From: Quillaja saponaria
Taxonomy: Eukaryota; Streptophyta; Magnoliopsida; Fabales; Quillajaceae
Assembly (NCBI GenBank): GCA_029379385.1
Contig: CM055605.1
Span: 3,569,001 to 3,633,000 of the forward strand
DNA length: 64,000 nt
Direction: 5' to 3'
How positions within the stretch are numbered: the first letter of the stretch is position 1; each line of letters starts with the position of its first letter. A model generated the notes under the pieces. The model saw only the letters and a program-made list of their open reading frames with translations. It made no database searches and had not been told where the DNA came from. Of this stretch, positions 1-10,116 are shown piece by piece. A program made the translations under genes and the position numbers.

Positions 1-91
1 TTCCACTTCTCCCAACTCACTTCCGAGTTTGTTTACGAGCCATAACTTCCCAGCACCGGAATTTCGAACGGAAGAACAAACCGAGTCCAAA

Positions 92-370
92 ATGAGTTAT
101 TTCAACCAAGCTTGGGTAGCGGCTAGCGTGGCCGTGGTTAACGGTCGCACGGACCAGAGGCAGAGATGGAAATCCGGTCTCAATTCTCTCAAGCAAAACA
201 GGAGAAAATTATTCTCCACAGGAGAGTCACCGGATTTGAGGCCAATTTCTAGTATGACGGGATCCGATCTAACCGGAATTCTCGGAAATTGTGACGGAGA
301 TGATAGGCGAAGACAAGATGATGATTCTCTCAGGCAAGTCATGTACTTGAACTGTTGGGGTCAGGGCTGA
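92..370 (+). CDS. Wound-induced WIP/DUF3774 family small protein
   Basis: A 92-residue single-exon protein. It begins MSYFNQAWVAASVAVV and ends DDSLRQVMYLNCWGQG, which are the N-terminal helix and the C-terminal 'SLR-VMYL-CWG' signature of the plant wound-responsive WIP (DUF3774) family. The middle is basic and Ser-rich (SLKQNRRKLF) and poorly conserved, as is usual for this family. An upstream in-frame ATG at 29 would add 21 residues, but the family normally starts at the MSYFNQAW-like motif, so 92 is chosen. Members are short, often wound- or hypoxia-inducible, and of unknown biochemical role. Only about 90 bases of upstream sequence are visible, so the promoter cannot be judged. The family call is firm; the function is not known. 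Confidence 0.85.
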   Translation: MSYFNQAWVAASVAVVNGRTDQRQRWKSGLNSLKQNRRKLFSTGESPDLRPISSMTGSDLTGILGNCDGDDRRRQDDDSLRQVMYLNCWGQG

Positions 371-1440
371 GCTGTGGCGTGGAGGTCGCCGGAAATAATA
401 AAAATTCTAGAGGAATTTGGTTTTTCCGGGAATCGCGACGGATGGAACTCACCTTCAAGCCTAATATGAAAGATCAAAGATCGGTTACTTGGTTCAACTG
501 AGTTGAAACGGTCGAGTCAGTTGTTAGTTGAAAACTTGATAATTGATTGAAAATGTGGGAACGTGCTTACTGCGGAAAGAGACAGCGAGGCGGTGGTTAT
601 TGACTTGTTCTGTGTAAATTGTACAAATTATTAGCCTATTTTTTTGCCAGTCAATTTTCGCTTTGAATGTTAGAAATGGAGTAAAATTGTCAATCATTCT
701 TCTGTGTAAATTGTACAAATTGCTTTTGGTAAGGGTTGGAGATGGAGATAAACCATCAAAAGAACCAAGATATTGGGCAGTAGTTCAATTCATATAGCAA
801 TTAGAAGAATTTTGATGAAGCCCAACTTCAGCTTAAGCTCAAGCAGACTTGGCCAAACACATTTGAAAATCTATCTCATTACACACAGCTTTTGATTAGG
901 CCACTGAACCCCTATGTAATGTAATATCAAAAAGAAATCATACTGGACAATGAAAATTGCAAAGGCAGCAATGATTCAAAGAGAAATTTTTTTTTAGTGG
1001 TTAAGAAGTTATGGTGCACTAATGATTTTTTATAACTCGAGTTCTTCGGTCTGAGTAAATTTTTTAATCTCGATCATATTTTGACCGAATGGAGTAGTGT
1101 AAGCTGGACATCACTAACCATTAAAAAAAATTGACTGTATGAATGGCCGACACTAAAATCATGTCTAACTAATAACCCACCAGTCCCTATTACAATGACA
1201 TCATTTCCTGCAGCCTACGATTGGGTTTAGCTAACTGAGTCTCACCCAACAAAGCCCTAACTAAGGAAAGGCCCAGTTAAGCCCAAATAAAGAGGGAAAC
1301 GGCCCAGAGAACAATAGGCGCTCTTGGTAGACCCCCCAAATCCGATTTATAGGACAAAATGGTACTTGAACTCATAAAACGGACAACGAAAATTGACCAA
1401 TTAACCTCTTTAAATCAAATCGGAGCGTGTGTAGGAGCCG
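371..1440. other. Intergenic, 3' flank of WIP gene and promoter of next gene
   Basis: No open frame with family resemblance is seen. The stretch holds the WIP 3' flank, a possible small MITE near 984-1132 and the distal promoter of the KEN-box gene. Confidence 0.5.
984..1132. mobile_element. Possible short MITE with A/T-rich terminal inverted repeats
   Basis: The left edge reads AAATTTTTTTTAGTGGTTA. The right edge reads TAACCATTAAAAAAAATT, whose reverse complement is AATTTTTTTTAATGGTTA. The two ends therefore form an imperfect inverted repeat of about 17 bases around roughly 115 bases of spacer. No convincing target-site duplication was found, and part of the match is homopolymer, so this is only a candidate. 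Confidence 0.3.
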
Positions 1441-1447
1441 TTTAACA

Positions 1448-1503
1448 TCCAACGGTTGATATCACACTAACCCTAACTAACGTCTAATTGTCCTCAACGG
1501 TCA
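1448..1503 (+). promoter_or_regulatory. Pair of MSA-like (M-phase-specific activator) elements
   Basis: TCCAACGGTTG at 1448-1458 and CTCAACGGTCA at 1493-1503 each match the plant MSA consensus YCYAACGGYYA at 10 of 11 positions. They lie about 150-205 bases upstream of the start codon at 1654. MSA elements are bound by three-repeat MYB (MYB3R) factors and drive G2/M expression in plants. Paired copies close to a start codon are typical of mitotic genes. Binding itself is inferred. Confidence 0.6.
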
Positions 1504-1653
1504 TAAAACTCAAAATACAACAAATTTGCTTGATGTAGACGATTCACTCTCGCTCTCTACTTCTTCTCTGATCAGTAACCAAGATCCGTCCAAGAATCGC
1601 AACTCAAATTCTTGTTTTTCTTTGTAAAATTTGTTCATTCTCAGTGAACAGAA

Positions 1654-3075
1654 ATGAGTATACTGCAATACCCAGATGCCACTGACACATTAGAGCTTCA
1701 GATATGGAACAACGCTGCCTTTGACAACGAAGATTCCGAAGGCTTCTCGGCACCCATGAAAAATTCTTGGTCTAATCTTCACCCTGTGGTCGAATCAGAT
1801 TGTAGCAAAGAAAATCTGAGCCCTGCACTTGTAAAATCCCCTATATCTGTCAAATCTTCGATACCCATTAAGCCGCTTCATCCACATGGTGTTATTGGTA
1901 ACTCACGAGGCAAGCCATTGAAGCACTTCAATGATGGTGGTGGTCTGATTGAACCCTCATCGGTGAAGAAGGGTTATGAACAAGAAGATGAGAAAGTTCG
2001 GGATGAGAAAAAGATCGATGCTGAGATTGAAGAAATTGAGGAGGAGATTAAACGGTTGTCGTCAAGACTTGAAGCGCTTCGACTTGAAAAGATTGAGCAG
2101 AGAGCGAAGACGACTGAAAGGCGTGGAAGAATTGTGCCTGCAAAATTCATGGAATCCAAACAGTGTGTCAAGGTCCCAGATATAGCGAAAAAGGTTGAAG
2201 AACCCTTGTCTTCAAGTGCCAGATCAAAGATTAATCGCAGGGGTCTCAGTTTGGGTCCAGCGGAAATTTTCACCGGAGTTCGATCTCGGTTACAAGGTAA
2301 ACTAGAAACCACCCCTGTTCAGTCAATACAGAATCGCCGGAAGTCATGCTTTTGGAAACTGCAAGATATTGATGAAGTAAAAGCAATAAAGGAAAGGCGA
2401 CAAAGTTTGAGTCTTAGTCCAAAATCAAATAAAACTATTGGAAAAATTCAGGCTCAGAAACAAGCCGCTACCACTGGGGGATCTAAAAGGCCTGTGAAGA
2501 AAGATGGAGTTCTTTCATTGGTTCAGCCAAAGAAGCTCTTTAGAAATGGGGAAAACTCTGTATCCAGTAAGAAACCTCTGAGGACTGGCAGGGTAGTGGC
2601 GAGTCGGTATACCCAGATTGCTAATCAGCCAACTGGGAATTCAACTGCTATTGATGCCAGGAAGAGGTCATGGCCAGAGAATGATAAGGAGGAAATCAAA
2701 AGATGTGACAAGAGACGAGCTTCTTCCGTGGGAAAGTCTCGTGGGAATCAGGGAACAGAAGGTCGGGTAAAGAAGAAATGGGAAATTCCAAGTGAGATAG
2801 TTGTTTACAAGGGAGAGGAGGAGAAAAAGTCTGGATCAGCCATTGCTAATATGGCTGATGTGCTTCCAAAAATTAAGACAATTAGATATGCTAATGAGAG
2901 TCCAAGAGACTCGGGACCCGCGAAAAGAGTGGCTGAATTAATAGGGAAACGATCATATTTTCGTCCCAATGTTGAGGAGGAGCCTATAGTTTGTCAAGCT
3001 TTGTGTTTTGCAGAAGAAGATCCAGAGGAAGAATGCTTGATATCTAATGGCATTTCCTGTAATAAATCTTTCTGA
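1654..3075 (+). CDS. KEN-box, coiled-coil basic protein; likely G2/M-expressed, function unknown
   Basis: A 473-residue single-exon protein that I cannot assign to a named family. The N-terminus is acidic (IWNNAAFDNEDSEG). A KEN motif followed by LSP lies at residues 52-54, in a setting typical of APC/C degrons and CDK sites. Residues about 122-152 form a Glu/Lys/Leu-rich coiled coil (EIEEIEEEIKRLSSRLEAL). The rest is basic and Ser-rich, with several RxxL-type sequences and many S/T-P or R-S sites, and would suit a nuclear or microtubule-associated protein. Two MSA-like elements in the promoter agree with G2/M expression. Destruction by APC/C and a mitotic role are inferences from motif and promoter. 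The first ATG follows an in-frame-clean leader. The open frame is long and strongly coding, so the gene itself is secure. Confidence 0.85.
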   Translation: MSILQYPDATDTLELQIWNNAAFDNEDSEGFSAPMKNSWSNLHPVVESDCSKENLSPALVKSPISVKSSIPIKPLHPHGVIGNSRGKPLKHFNDGGGLIEPSSVKKGYEQEDEKVRDEKKIDAEIEEIEEEIKRLSSRLEALRLEKIEQRAKTTERRGRIVPAKFMESKQCVKVPDIAKKVEEPLSSSARSKINRRGLSLGPAEIFTGVRSRLQGKLETTPVQSIQNRRKSCFWKLQDIDEVKAIKERRQSLSLSPKSNKTIGKIQAQKQAATTGGSKRPVKKDGVLSLVQPKKLFRNGENSVSSKKPLRTGRVVASRYTQIANQPTGNSTAIDARKRSWPENDKEEIKRCDKRRASSVGKSRGNQGTEGRVKKKWEIPSEIVVYKGEEEKKSGSAIANMADVLPKIKTIRYANESPRDSGPAKRVAELIGKRSYFRPNVEEEPIVCQALCFAEEDPEEECLISNGISCNKSF

Positions 3076-3780
3076 ATTCAGCTTTGTTCTTGTGAGCCAT
3101 AACCCTTGTTATATGGGAGGAAGCAAGCAAGCTGTGTTTCCTATGGGTTGTAAGTTTCTGGTTTAGAGAGGCTTTATCTGTTATTGGAATAAATAGATAA
3201 AACTTTTCTCTTGATGTCTTATAATTATCAAATTTACTCCTGCTTTGAAGGTTTTATCTTAGTTTACTTCTTTTCCTTCTAGATCGTCTTTATGTCTAAT
3301 TCTTCAACTGGAATATCTACATTGCTCTATTCTGCTACAGCTTAGCTAATAATTAGGTCCTTCTATATCTTAGTCCATTGCTATAATTGTTATAGCCTAA
3401 TGGCTAATCTGCTCCTTGTGTGAATACATTGTGTCTCTCTGATTGCTATGCTGTCTAGCAATATTTATCTTCATCGATTTATACTTTATTGTCAATAGCT
3501 GCAATTTTATTAGCCAATTTGAAACTGGGAGCTTATATTCTCACTCAGAAACTGGATACTTGAGTGAGAATAGCTATGTCCTTTGAATTTAAAGGAACAT
3601 TATTTTCTTGAAATTATTTTTCTTTTCTTTTGGCGGGGAATTGAAAGGATGATAATTTACTTTCAGGAAAAAAAGACAATTATGCCTGGACACAAAGTCC
3701 AGTTCATACCTATTTCTGTAAGTAGTTTTCTTGGCCAGTTTTCTGGCTGCTGGCAGCTTGTCCTAGAAGGCTAGTACTAA

Positions 3781-4860
3781 TTAGTATTACGTATTAAAAA
3801 ATGTCACATGATATGAAAATATTAATTATTAAATATGAAATATTAGTTATTAAGTCTTGGATATTAATAATATTCATTACTAAGTATTAAACATTACTTA
3901 ACAATTAATATTTATTAAAATAAAATATCTGAAAGTACTAATTATTGAATCATATCAATATTTAGTAACATTTCAACACTTTTTCACATTTTAGTAAAAT
4001 TTCAACTTAAATCGTCATAGTGTCTAACGATTCACGTTTTGGTAAAATTTCAACATGAATCGTCGAAGTGTCTAGCGATTCACGTTGAAATTTTTCTAAA
4101 ATGTGAAAAAGTGTTGAAATTTTACTAATATTGATCAATACATATTATTTAATGTTAGATATTGTTCAATAATTGATACTTTCAAATATTTTATTTTATT
4201 TTAATAAATATTAATTGTTAAATGATGAATATTATTAAAATCTAATTTTGTAAATAATTAATAATACTATTAAATAATAAATAACTAATTGTCAAAGTCT
4301 CCAACGATTAAAGTTTTGGTAAAATTTCAACGCGAATCGCCAAAGCCTCCAACGATTCATGGTTTGGTAAAATTTCATCGTCAATTGTTAGAGATTGTGA
4401 CGATTCACATTGAAATTTTAGTAAAACGTAAAAAGTGTTGAAATTTCACTAATATTTATCAATATATATTATTTAATGTTAGATATTATTCAATAATTAA
4501 TACTCTCAAATATTTTATTTTAGTAAATATTAAATTTTAAATAATGGATATTATTAATATCTAATTTTGTAAATAATTAATAATATTATTAAATAATAAA
4601 TAGCTAGTCAAAAGTGAACAACAAGGGATTGAATTTGGGGAAGGTCAATAACAGTTTTGTCAACATTTGGGTGAGTTTTGCCCTTCTTGTGTGAAAGGAC
4701 CAAAATGCCCCTATAATTATTTATTATTTAAAAATATTATTAATTATTTAGTAAATATATTTACTAATTAATATTACGTATTAAAAAAGATTGCATAATA
4801 TGAAATATTAATTATTTAATAACATTATTAATCATTTACTAAATGACCAAAATGACCTTG
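3781..4860. repeat. Foldback (long inverted) repeat with a second partial copy
   Basis: Bases about 3905-4040 are reverse-complementary, with mismatches, to about 4080-4220. For example, the segment near 3905 containing AAAATATCTGAAAGTACTAA pairs with the one near 4165 containing TTGATACTTTCAAATATTTT. The hairpin centre carries GATTCACGTT and AATCGTCGAAG motifs. The right arm is repeated in direct orientation at about 4310-4600. Outer copies of ATTAGTATTACGTATTAAAAA flank the cluster at 3781 and about 4768. This looks like a foldback or MITE-type element that duplicated locally. No coding capacity is visible. Confidence 0.7.
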
Positions 4861-5698
4861 TAGTTATTTATTATAATATAAAATATTTTCAGCCTGCTTT
4901 CAGTTTAGCTTCAAATGTTCAGTATACAAATTGGATTGCTGCCATTAAGGACATATCCCAATGGGTACAGTGTAACTTATATCTCATAAGAATGAAGTTA
5001 ATAAGAAGAAAAGGTAAGCTTTTCCTACATAGTTGCAGTTGCAGTATGAAGAGTTGCAAGAAACAGCAAGTTGTTGCTACTTGTTTAGAATACATTAACA
5101 CACCATACTATCCCCATTCTTGTAAGGGAAAAATATAAGCTTTCATTGAGTACAAAACCCTGATTAGTCGTTTAAAAAAACATATATGGTTGGGGATAAG
5201 TAGCGAAAGGAAAAACAAAGATATGTGGTTAAGACTATAACAAATAATGGAGAAAATGATCATATTCCACACCATTAAGATACTAAAAACCAATTTTGAT
5301 GATAGTTGTGATTTTAAATATTGACTACTGGTTATTGTATATAAACGTCCAATTTTGCCATTAGTATTGATAAGTATGACATGCATGTTCAGTTACTAGT
5401 ATAATTGATAAAAAACCGCAGTTTCAGCTTAAGAAAATTTCAATTCCACATATAACCCGAATTTCGAATTACTGTCAAGGGTTTATCTCCCAACCCTTTT
5501 CTAATGCAACCCTCCATACTGTTCTCTCTTCTATCTTTTTTTTTTTTTTTAAATGTCATGTTTTCTTGTTCTTTTAATTTTTGGCATCTTTTGAGTTTTT
5601 CACCCATATAGTTTCCATGGATTTGGATACTGTAAAATTCCTTAAGATCTTAATTTTTGTTTAACAACAACTTTTTTAAAATTTGTTTTAATGAAATT

Positions 5699-5830
5699 AT
5701 AATTAAACTAGAATTAGAGTTCAGATCAGAATTAAGATTATGATTAGATTTAAGGTTAAGTTTAGGTTTAGACTTATAGTTAGAGTTAAGATTAGAGTTA
5801 GGCTGAGATTTAGGATTAGAATTTAGATTA
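5699..5830. repeat. Degenerate hexamer-like simple repeat
   Basis: About 130 bases of loosely repeated TTAGAG, TTAGGT and AGATTA units. It superficially recalls telomere-like repeats, but the period drifts and no run of perfect TTTAGGG is present. Confidence 0.6.
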
Positions 5831-6177
5831 AAAATAGAATATTTTTTAATATAATATTTAATTTATTAATTAAATAAAATCATAAAAATTTGAAAATAAT
5901 AATAATGTGAATGATTCAGATTAAAAAAAAATTACTTGGTAGAATTCCTAGGGCCGGATCCAGTTTTCATCCCACTAGAAAGAATCAGCTTACATGTGTT
6001 GGGCGATTTGGGTCTTTGGACCGACCAAAACTCAAATAAATTAAACAAATGAAAAAGAAAAAAGATACATGAAAAACAGCAGCAAAGCAAATTAATGAAA
6101 CGAAGCGTTTGTTCTTTCTTCCCTAACCTTGTCTGTGCGATTGCGGGAAGGGACTTACTAAGCAGAGTGGAAGTGAA

Positions 6178-8020
6178 ATGTTGCGCAGCCTTGCCGGACT
6201 TGCCGTTTCTCTGTCCCAGAGTCGCCGATACACGGTCTTCCCCAACCAGGTAACCCCTTTCATTTGATGGATTCTTATGTGGGTGCAGGCATATGAGTTG
6301 AAGGGGTCGGTTTCTTGAAGATCGCATGTCATCTATTAATCATTCTTTAGTTTTTTTTGAATGCGCAACAATTTTTCTAGACAAGTTAATAATTAAATTT
6401 TATTTTTAGCAATACAAAGTTGAAATTTAGTGTCCATGAAATTCCAACTAAAATGGTGGTTTTTTTTTTTTTTTTTAATCTTTGGAATGTATTTGTTCTG
6501 ATAAGTAGAGTTACATCATGATATACTGCAAATTAAAAGAAAGCTTCTTTAGGTATTGTGACAACTGATTGTTACTGAAGTTTGAGCTAGCCCAGATTGA
6601 TTCTGGCATATCACGTGCTTATCTGATTATATAAGATGATGTGCGATTACTCTATATTATTTTTGCTCATTATTGGTGTGATAATAGTTATATGTCTATT
6701 CGAAAGCAAGTTACTTGATTTGAGCCTCAGTCTCTTCCAAAAAGACTCAGCTGGTTTTGCTTATCTATTATCTTACTACTTTTCAATATTTTTTTGGTAT
6801 CTTTTATTGCCAAAACTTCAGCTAATATCTGTGGGAGAAGAAAGATTTCATTTGGTTGTCTTGAACTATTTTGGATTGAACTCGTTGTGATGAATAAGCA
6901 GATGTAGTTCTTAATTAATTTCTAATAATTCTTTTCCCAATCATTTGGGTAATGACTATTTGTAATGCAGGTCTGCATCAAATCCAACTCAGTTGGTTTC
7001 TCTTGGATCTGGCCTTTCTTCACGAGTATAGGTCATCCCCCAAACAGTTTTCAGTTGTTTGCAACACATGCCTCTCTTGATGGAAAAGAGGTAACAGATG
7101 ATGTCTTGAATGAAATTCTCGCCAATATCGAAAATGCACCAAGGTCCAGCTTGGAATTAGGTACTGTGTACGTTGATAAGCTGTGCAGAGCTGGAAGTAT
7201 TTCTGCTGCTGGTCAAATACTACAAATTTTGCATGATAAAAAGATATTTCTTCGCCCTTATGTGTATAATCTCCTATTAGTGGGGGCAAGTGAAAGGAAT
7301 GAGATTGACCTTTTGTTTCAAGTTTTCAAGAATTTATTTATCTCCTACAAACAGTTGAGTGAGACTTCATATCTTCATTTTGCCAAGGCCTTTGTAAAGA
7401 CAGACGATTGTGTCCAGCTACTCAGATTTGTTAAAGATGTATCACAGCTGACATTTCCAAGTGCATCAGTTTTAAATAGAATAATCTTTGCCTTTGCTAA
7501 AAGCGGTCAAACTGATAAGGCCCTGCTGATTTTTGATCACATTAGAAGAGAGAAACTTAGTTTGGACTTGATCACATATAATGTAGTATTAGATATCTTG
7601 GGTCGTGCAGGTCGCGCGGATGACATGCTTCATGAATTTGAATCCATGAAGGAAGCTGGCATTATTCCAGACGTCATTTCTTACAATACTTTGATAAACA
7701 GCTTGCGGAAGGTAGGAAAATCAGAAATGTGCCTAGCATATTTTAGTCAGATGGGAAAGAACGGGATTCAACCAGATTTGCTTACGTACTCTGCATTGAT
7801 TGAGAGTACTGGCCGCACAGGAAACATTGAGGAATCTTTGAGACTTTTCAGAGAGATGAAGCTGAAGGGAATTCGTCCTTCAGTCTACAACTACCGGTCA
7901 CTAATCAATAATTTAAAGAAAGTGGGGAAGGATGAGTTGGCAACAACATTTTTGGAGGAGATGAATTCATCTCTAACATGTTTGGCTGGTCCAAAGGATT
8001 TCAAACGGAAAAGCAGGTAG
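6178..8020 (+). CDS. P-class pentatricopeptide repeat protein, probably mitochondrial
   Basis: Two exons, 6178-6249 and 6971-8020, give 373 residues. Exon 1 ends CAG before GTAACC, exon 2 follows TTTGTAATGCAG, and the codon phase is continuous. Exon 1 encodes MLRSLAGLAVSLSQSRRYTV, an Arg/Ser-rich presequence without acids, typical of mitochondrial import. The C-terminal half has clear 35-residue P-type PPR repeats, starting at DLITYNVVLDILGRAGR, DVISYNTLINSLRKVGK, DLLTYSALIESTGRTGN and SVYNYRSLINNLKKVGK. Earlier repeats are more degenerate. There is no E, DYW or SMR domain. P-class PPRs bind single-stranded organellar RNA for processing, stability or translation; the target here is unknown. 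It resembles the protein I recall as At1g11900, but that is from memory. Confidence 0.85.
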
Positions 8021-10116
8021 TGAAGCAGTTGAAATCCAAGGATTTCAGTTTATGAGTGCATGGGTAATCCAACATAAGCTATTTTCGGAACCTCCTGCAT
8101 GCATTTGATTATAGTACGTAAGTTCTTATTCTCTTTTTCTTTTTAATTTTTAATTCCAATTTCTATCCATAGAAATTCTTGATTCCAAAATGATGTTTGT
8201 AGATCTTGCAACCTTCTAAATGCTCCTATTGTGTTTATTCTAATTGCATAGACTCTCTAATCTTCCTGAGAAATACATGTTTCTGATAGGTTTTCTGTTC
8301 CAGTCACTATCTTAAGGATATAGGTTTTTGGTACCTAACAGTACTTGACATCCTTGTAATATAGTTTGGAGATGCAAAAAGTAAGAATAAAAGGTTGAAT
8401 CCCCCCAACTTTTTCCCCTACTTCTGCTGGATGGAATGTTCAGTTCATTAAAGTGTCATTATGAGTTCAACACAAAGCTGTAATTAATTATTAAAAATAA
8501 TTGTGATAATCTATTCTCTACAAGAGAAATGAATTCAGAATTGTTGTTTAGCTTGTACATCTAAAACTTCATTTTGTTTTCGAGAAGTGCTATTACAATG
8601 TTATTGAAGTTTGGTAGAAATGTATTATTTTAGTTTCAACATAGGGAATTATGGCGAAAATAACTTTAAGCAGCAACTTGTTAGTCTGGTTGACTTTTTT
8701 TTGCTTGCCCCATCTAGATTTTCATCTGTAGACTCAAAAGTATGATGCATATTTGGTTATGTAAACTTAACACCATTTTAATTGTCAAGCCTCTTATCAT
8801 GGAAATGCATTCTTTACACAAAGAAAACGTGCTCTTGTTATATGATGTTTCCCTGTTGTGATAGACAAGTAACCTATTTTTTGTGTTTTACATGGGCAGT
8901 CATTTTGTGCATCTGATCATGGCTTTGCAGTGGTCTTCGAGTACTATTGAGAAGTTCATTTGCAATTATAGATATGCTCTCAACTTTGTCAGTCACATCT
9001 GCTGATCAGGTTGGGAGTAGTATGGATCAGTTTATGCCTCTGCTCAGGCTTCTTAGGATCAATTAGTGAAGATCAGATTACCTTGGACAATGCGCTTGTT
9101 TGATGCAGGTGAAGGACAATAACAATCTAGGATGTTCACATGACTCACGTAGTCAGCTGCTGGTCTATAATTCTTGCTAATTCTTGTTTGTCTAAGAACC
9201 AGGCCTGACCATATGTGTAGAGAATTTGTCATTTTGATGTTAGCCTCACCAAAGCATTTCTTGGTTGTAATAGATATTCAAAACTCTGTAGGCCTTCTAT
9301 CATACATTTTCATAGTGTATGTGTTAGGATGTTTCTGTAAATCATATTATTCATTTGATAAAAGCCTAAAAGGTATTGGATAGAAAACAAAATGTACGTA
9401 TTGTTTGACTTTTAAAGCTACTGAGGGGAACGTGGTAATGTATATATTCCAATCTTTTTTCCTTTTTGCTAAACGTATTTATTGCAATCTTAGGATTTAT
9501 TTGGGGATTTGTATTTATATTGGGATTGTGTTGTACTTTACTAAAAACAGAATTATGGTCTGAATTAGTAGATTATTCTACAACCATGCAAACAGCAACT
9601 TGCTTCTTTTGGCATGCATGCGGATGTTGATAAATCTATATTGAGTAATCTGTTGAATTGATGACAATTTTTACATCTAATAATATCGATTGCTTCATAA
9701 CAGTCGATGCCTAGATTCAGCATCATTCATTTAAGCTTTGCATATTCCCATTGCTAGAACCTTTTTTACACTAACAATAACAAAGAAATAGGTCTCTTCA
9801 AGCTTATGTTTCATCAATAGGTTGTGTTAATGCAGACATACGATTTATACGAGAATATACAATACTTTCGGCATATGTCGACGGACTTCATATTGAACTT
9901 TGAAATGGTAATCCATCCTACATGTCTACATACATACCTACAACATACAAAGGTAAAAGCAGTGTGCTTATAAGCTCCAAAAATCAAAATAGCTGGAAGA
10001 GCAGCATATCACATCTTAATATCATTAACTTACAATCTACATGGGGATGGTTGAAGACAGAGAAGAGAAAGCTTGAAACACTTTCAAGATGATTTACAGT
10101 ATATTTGCCAGTTGAT
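8021..10116. other. Convergent intergenic region between PPR and NDB1 genes
   Basis: This holds the 3' flanks of the plus-strand PPR gene and the minus-strand NDB1 gene. Short open frames, for example at 9174-9383, lack coding character or family resemblance. I see no repeat or RNA gene here. Confidence 0.5.

Larger units (their letters stand above)
3076..6177. other. Long AT-rich intergenic region
   Basis: It contains the 3' flank of the KEN-box gene (to about 3.3 kb), a foldback repeat cluster (3781-4860), an AT-rich stretch without recognisable genes, and a degenerate TTAGA/TTTAG simple repeat (5699-5830). The 5' leader of the PPR gene starts somewhere after about 6.05 kb. Short open frames here show no family resemblance. 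Confidence 0.5.

Noticed and set aside
3920..3930. Evening-element-like AAAATATCT
   Set aside because: It lies within the foldback repeat, far from any promoter, and is expected by chance in AT-rich DNA.
6965..8020. Start of the first PPR protein at the ATG at 6965
   Set aside because: That ATG is in TGTAATGCAG, the splice acceptor. The upstream exon at 6178-6249 joins in frame and supplies a targeting presequence.
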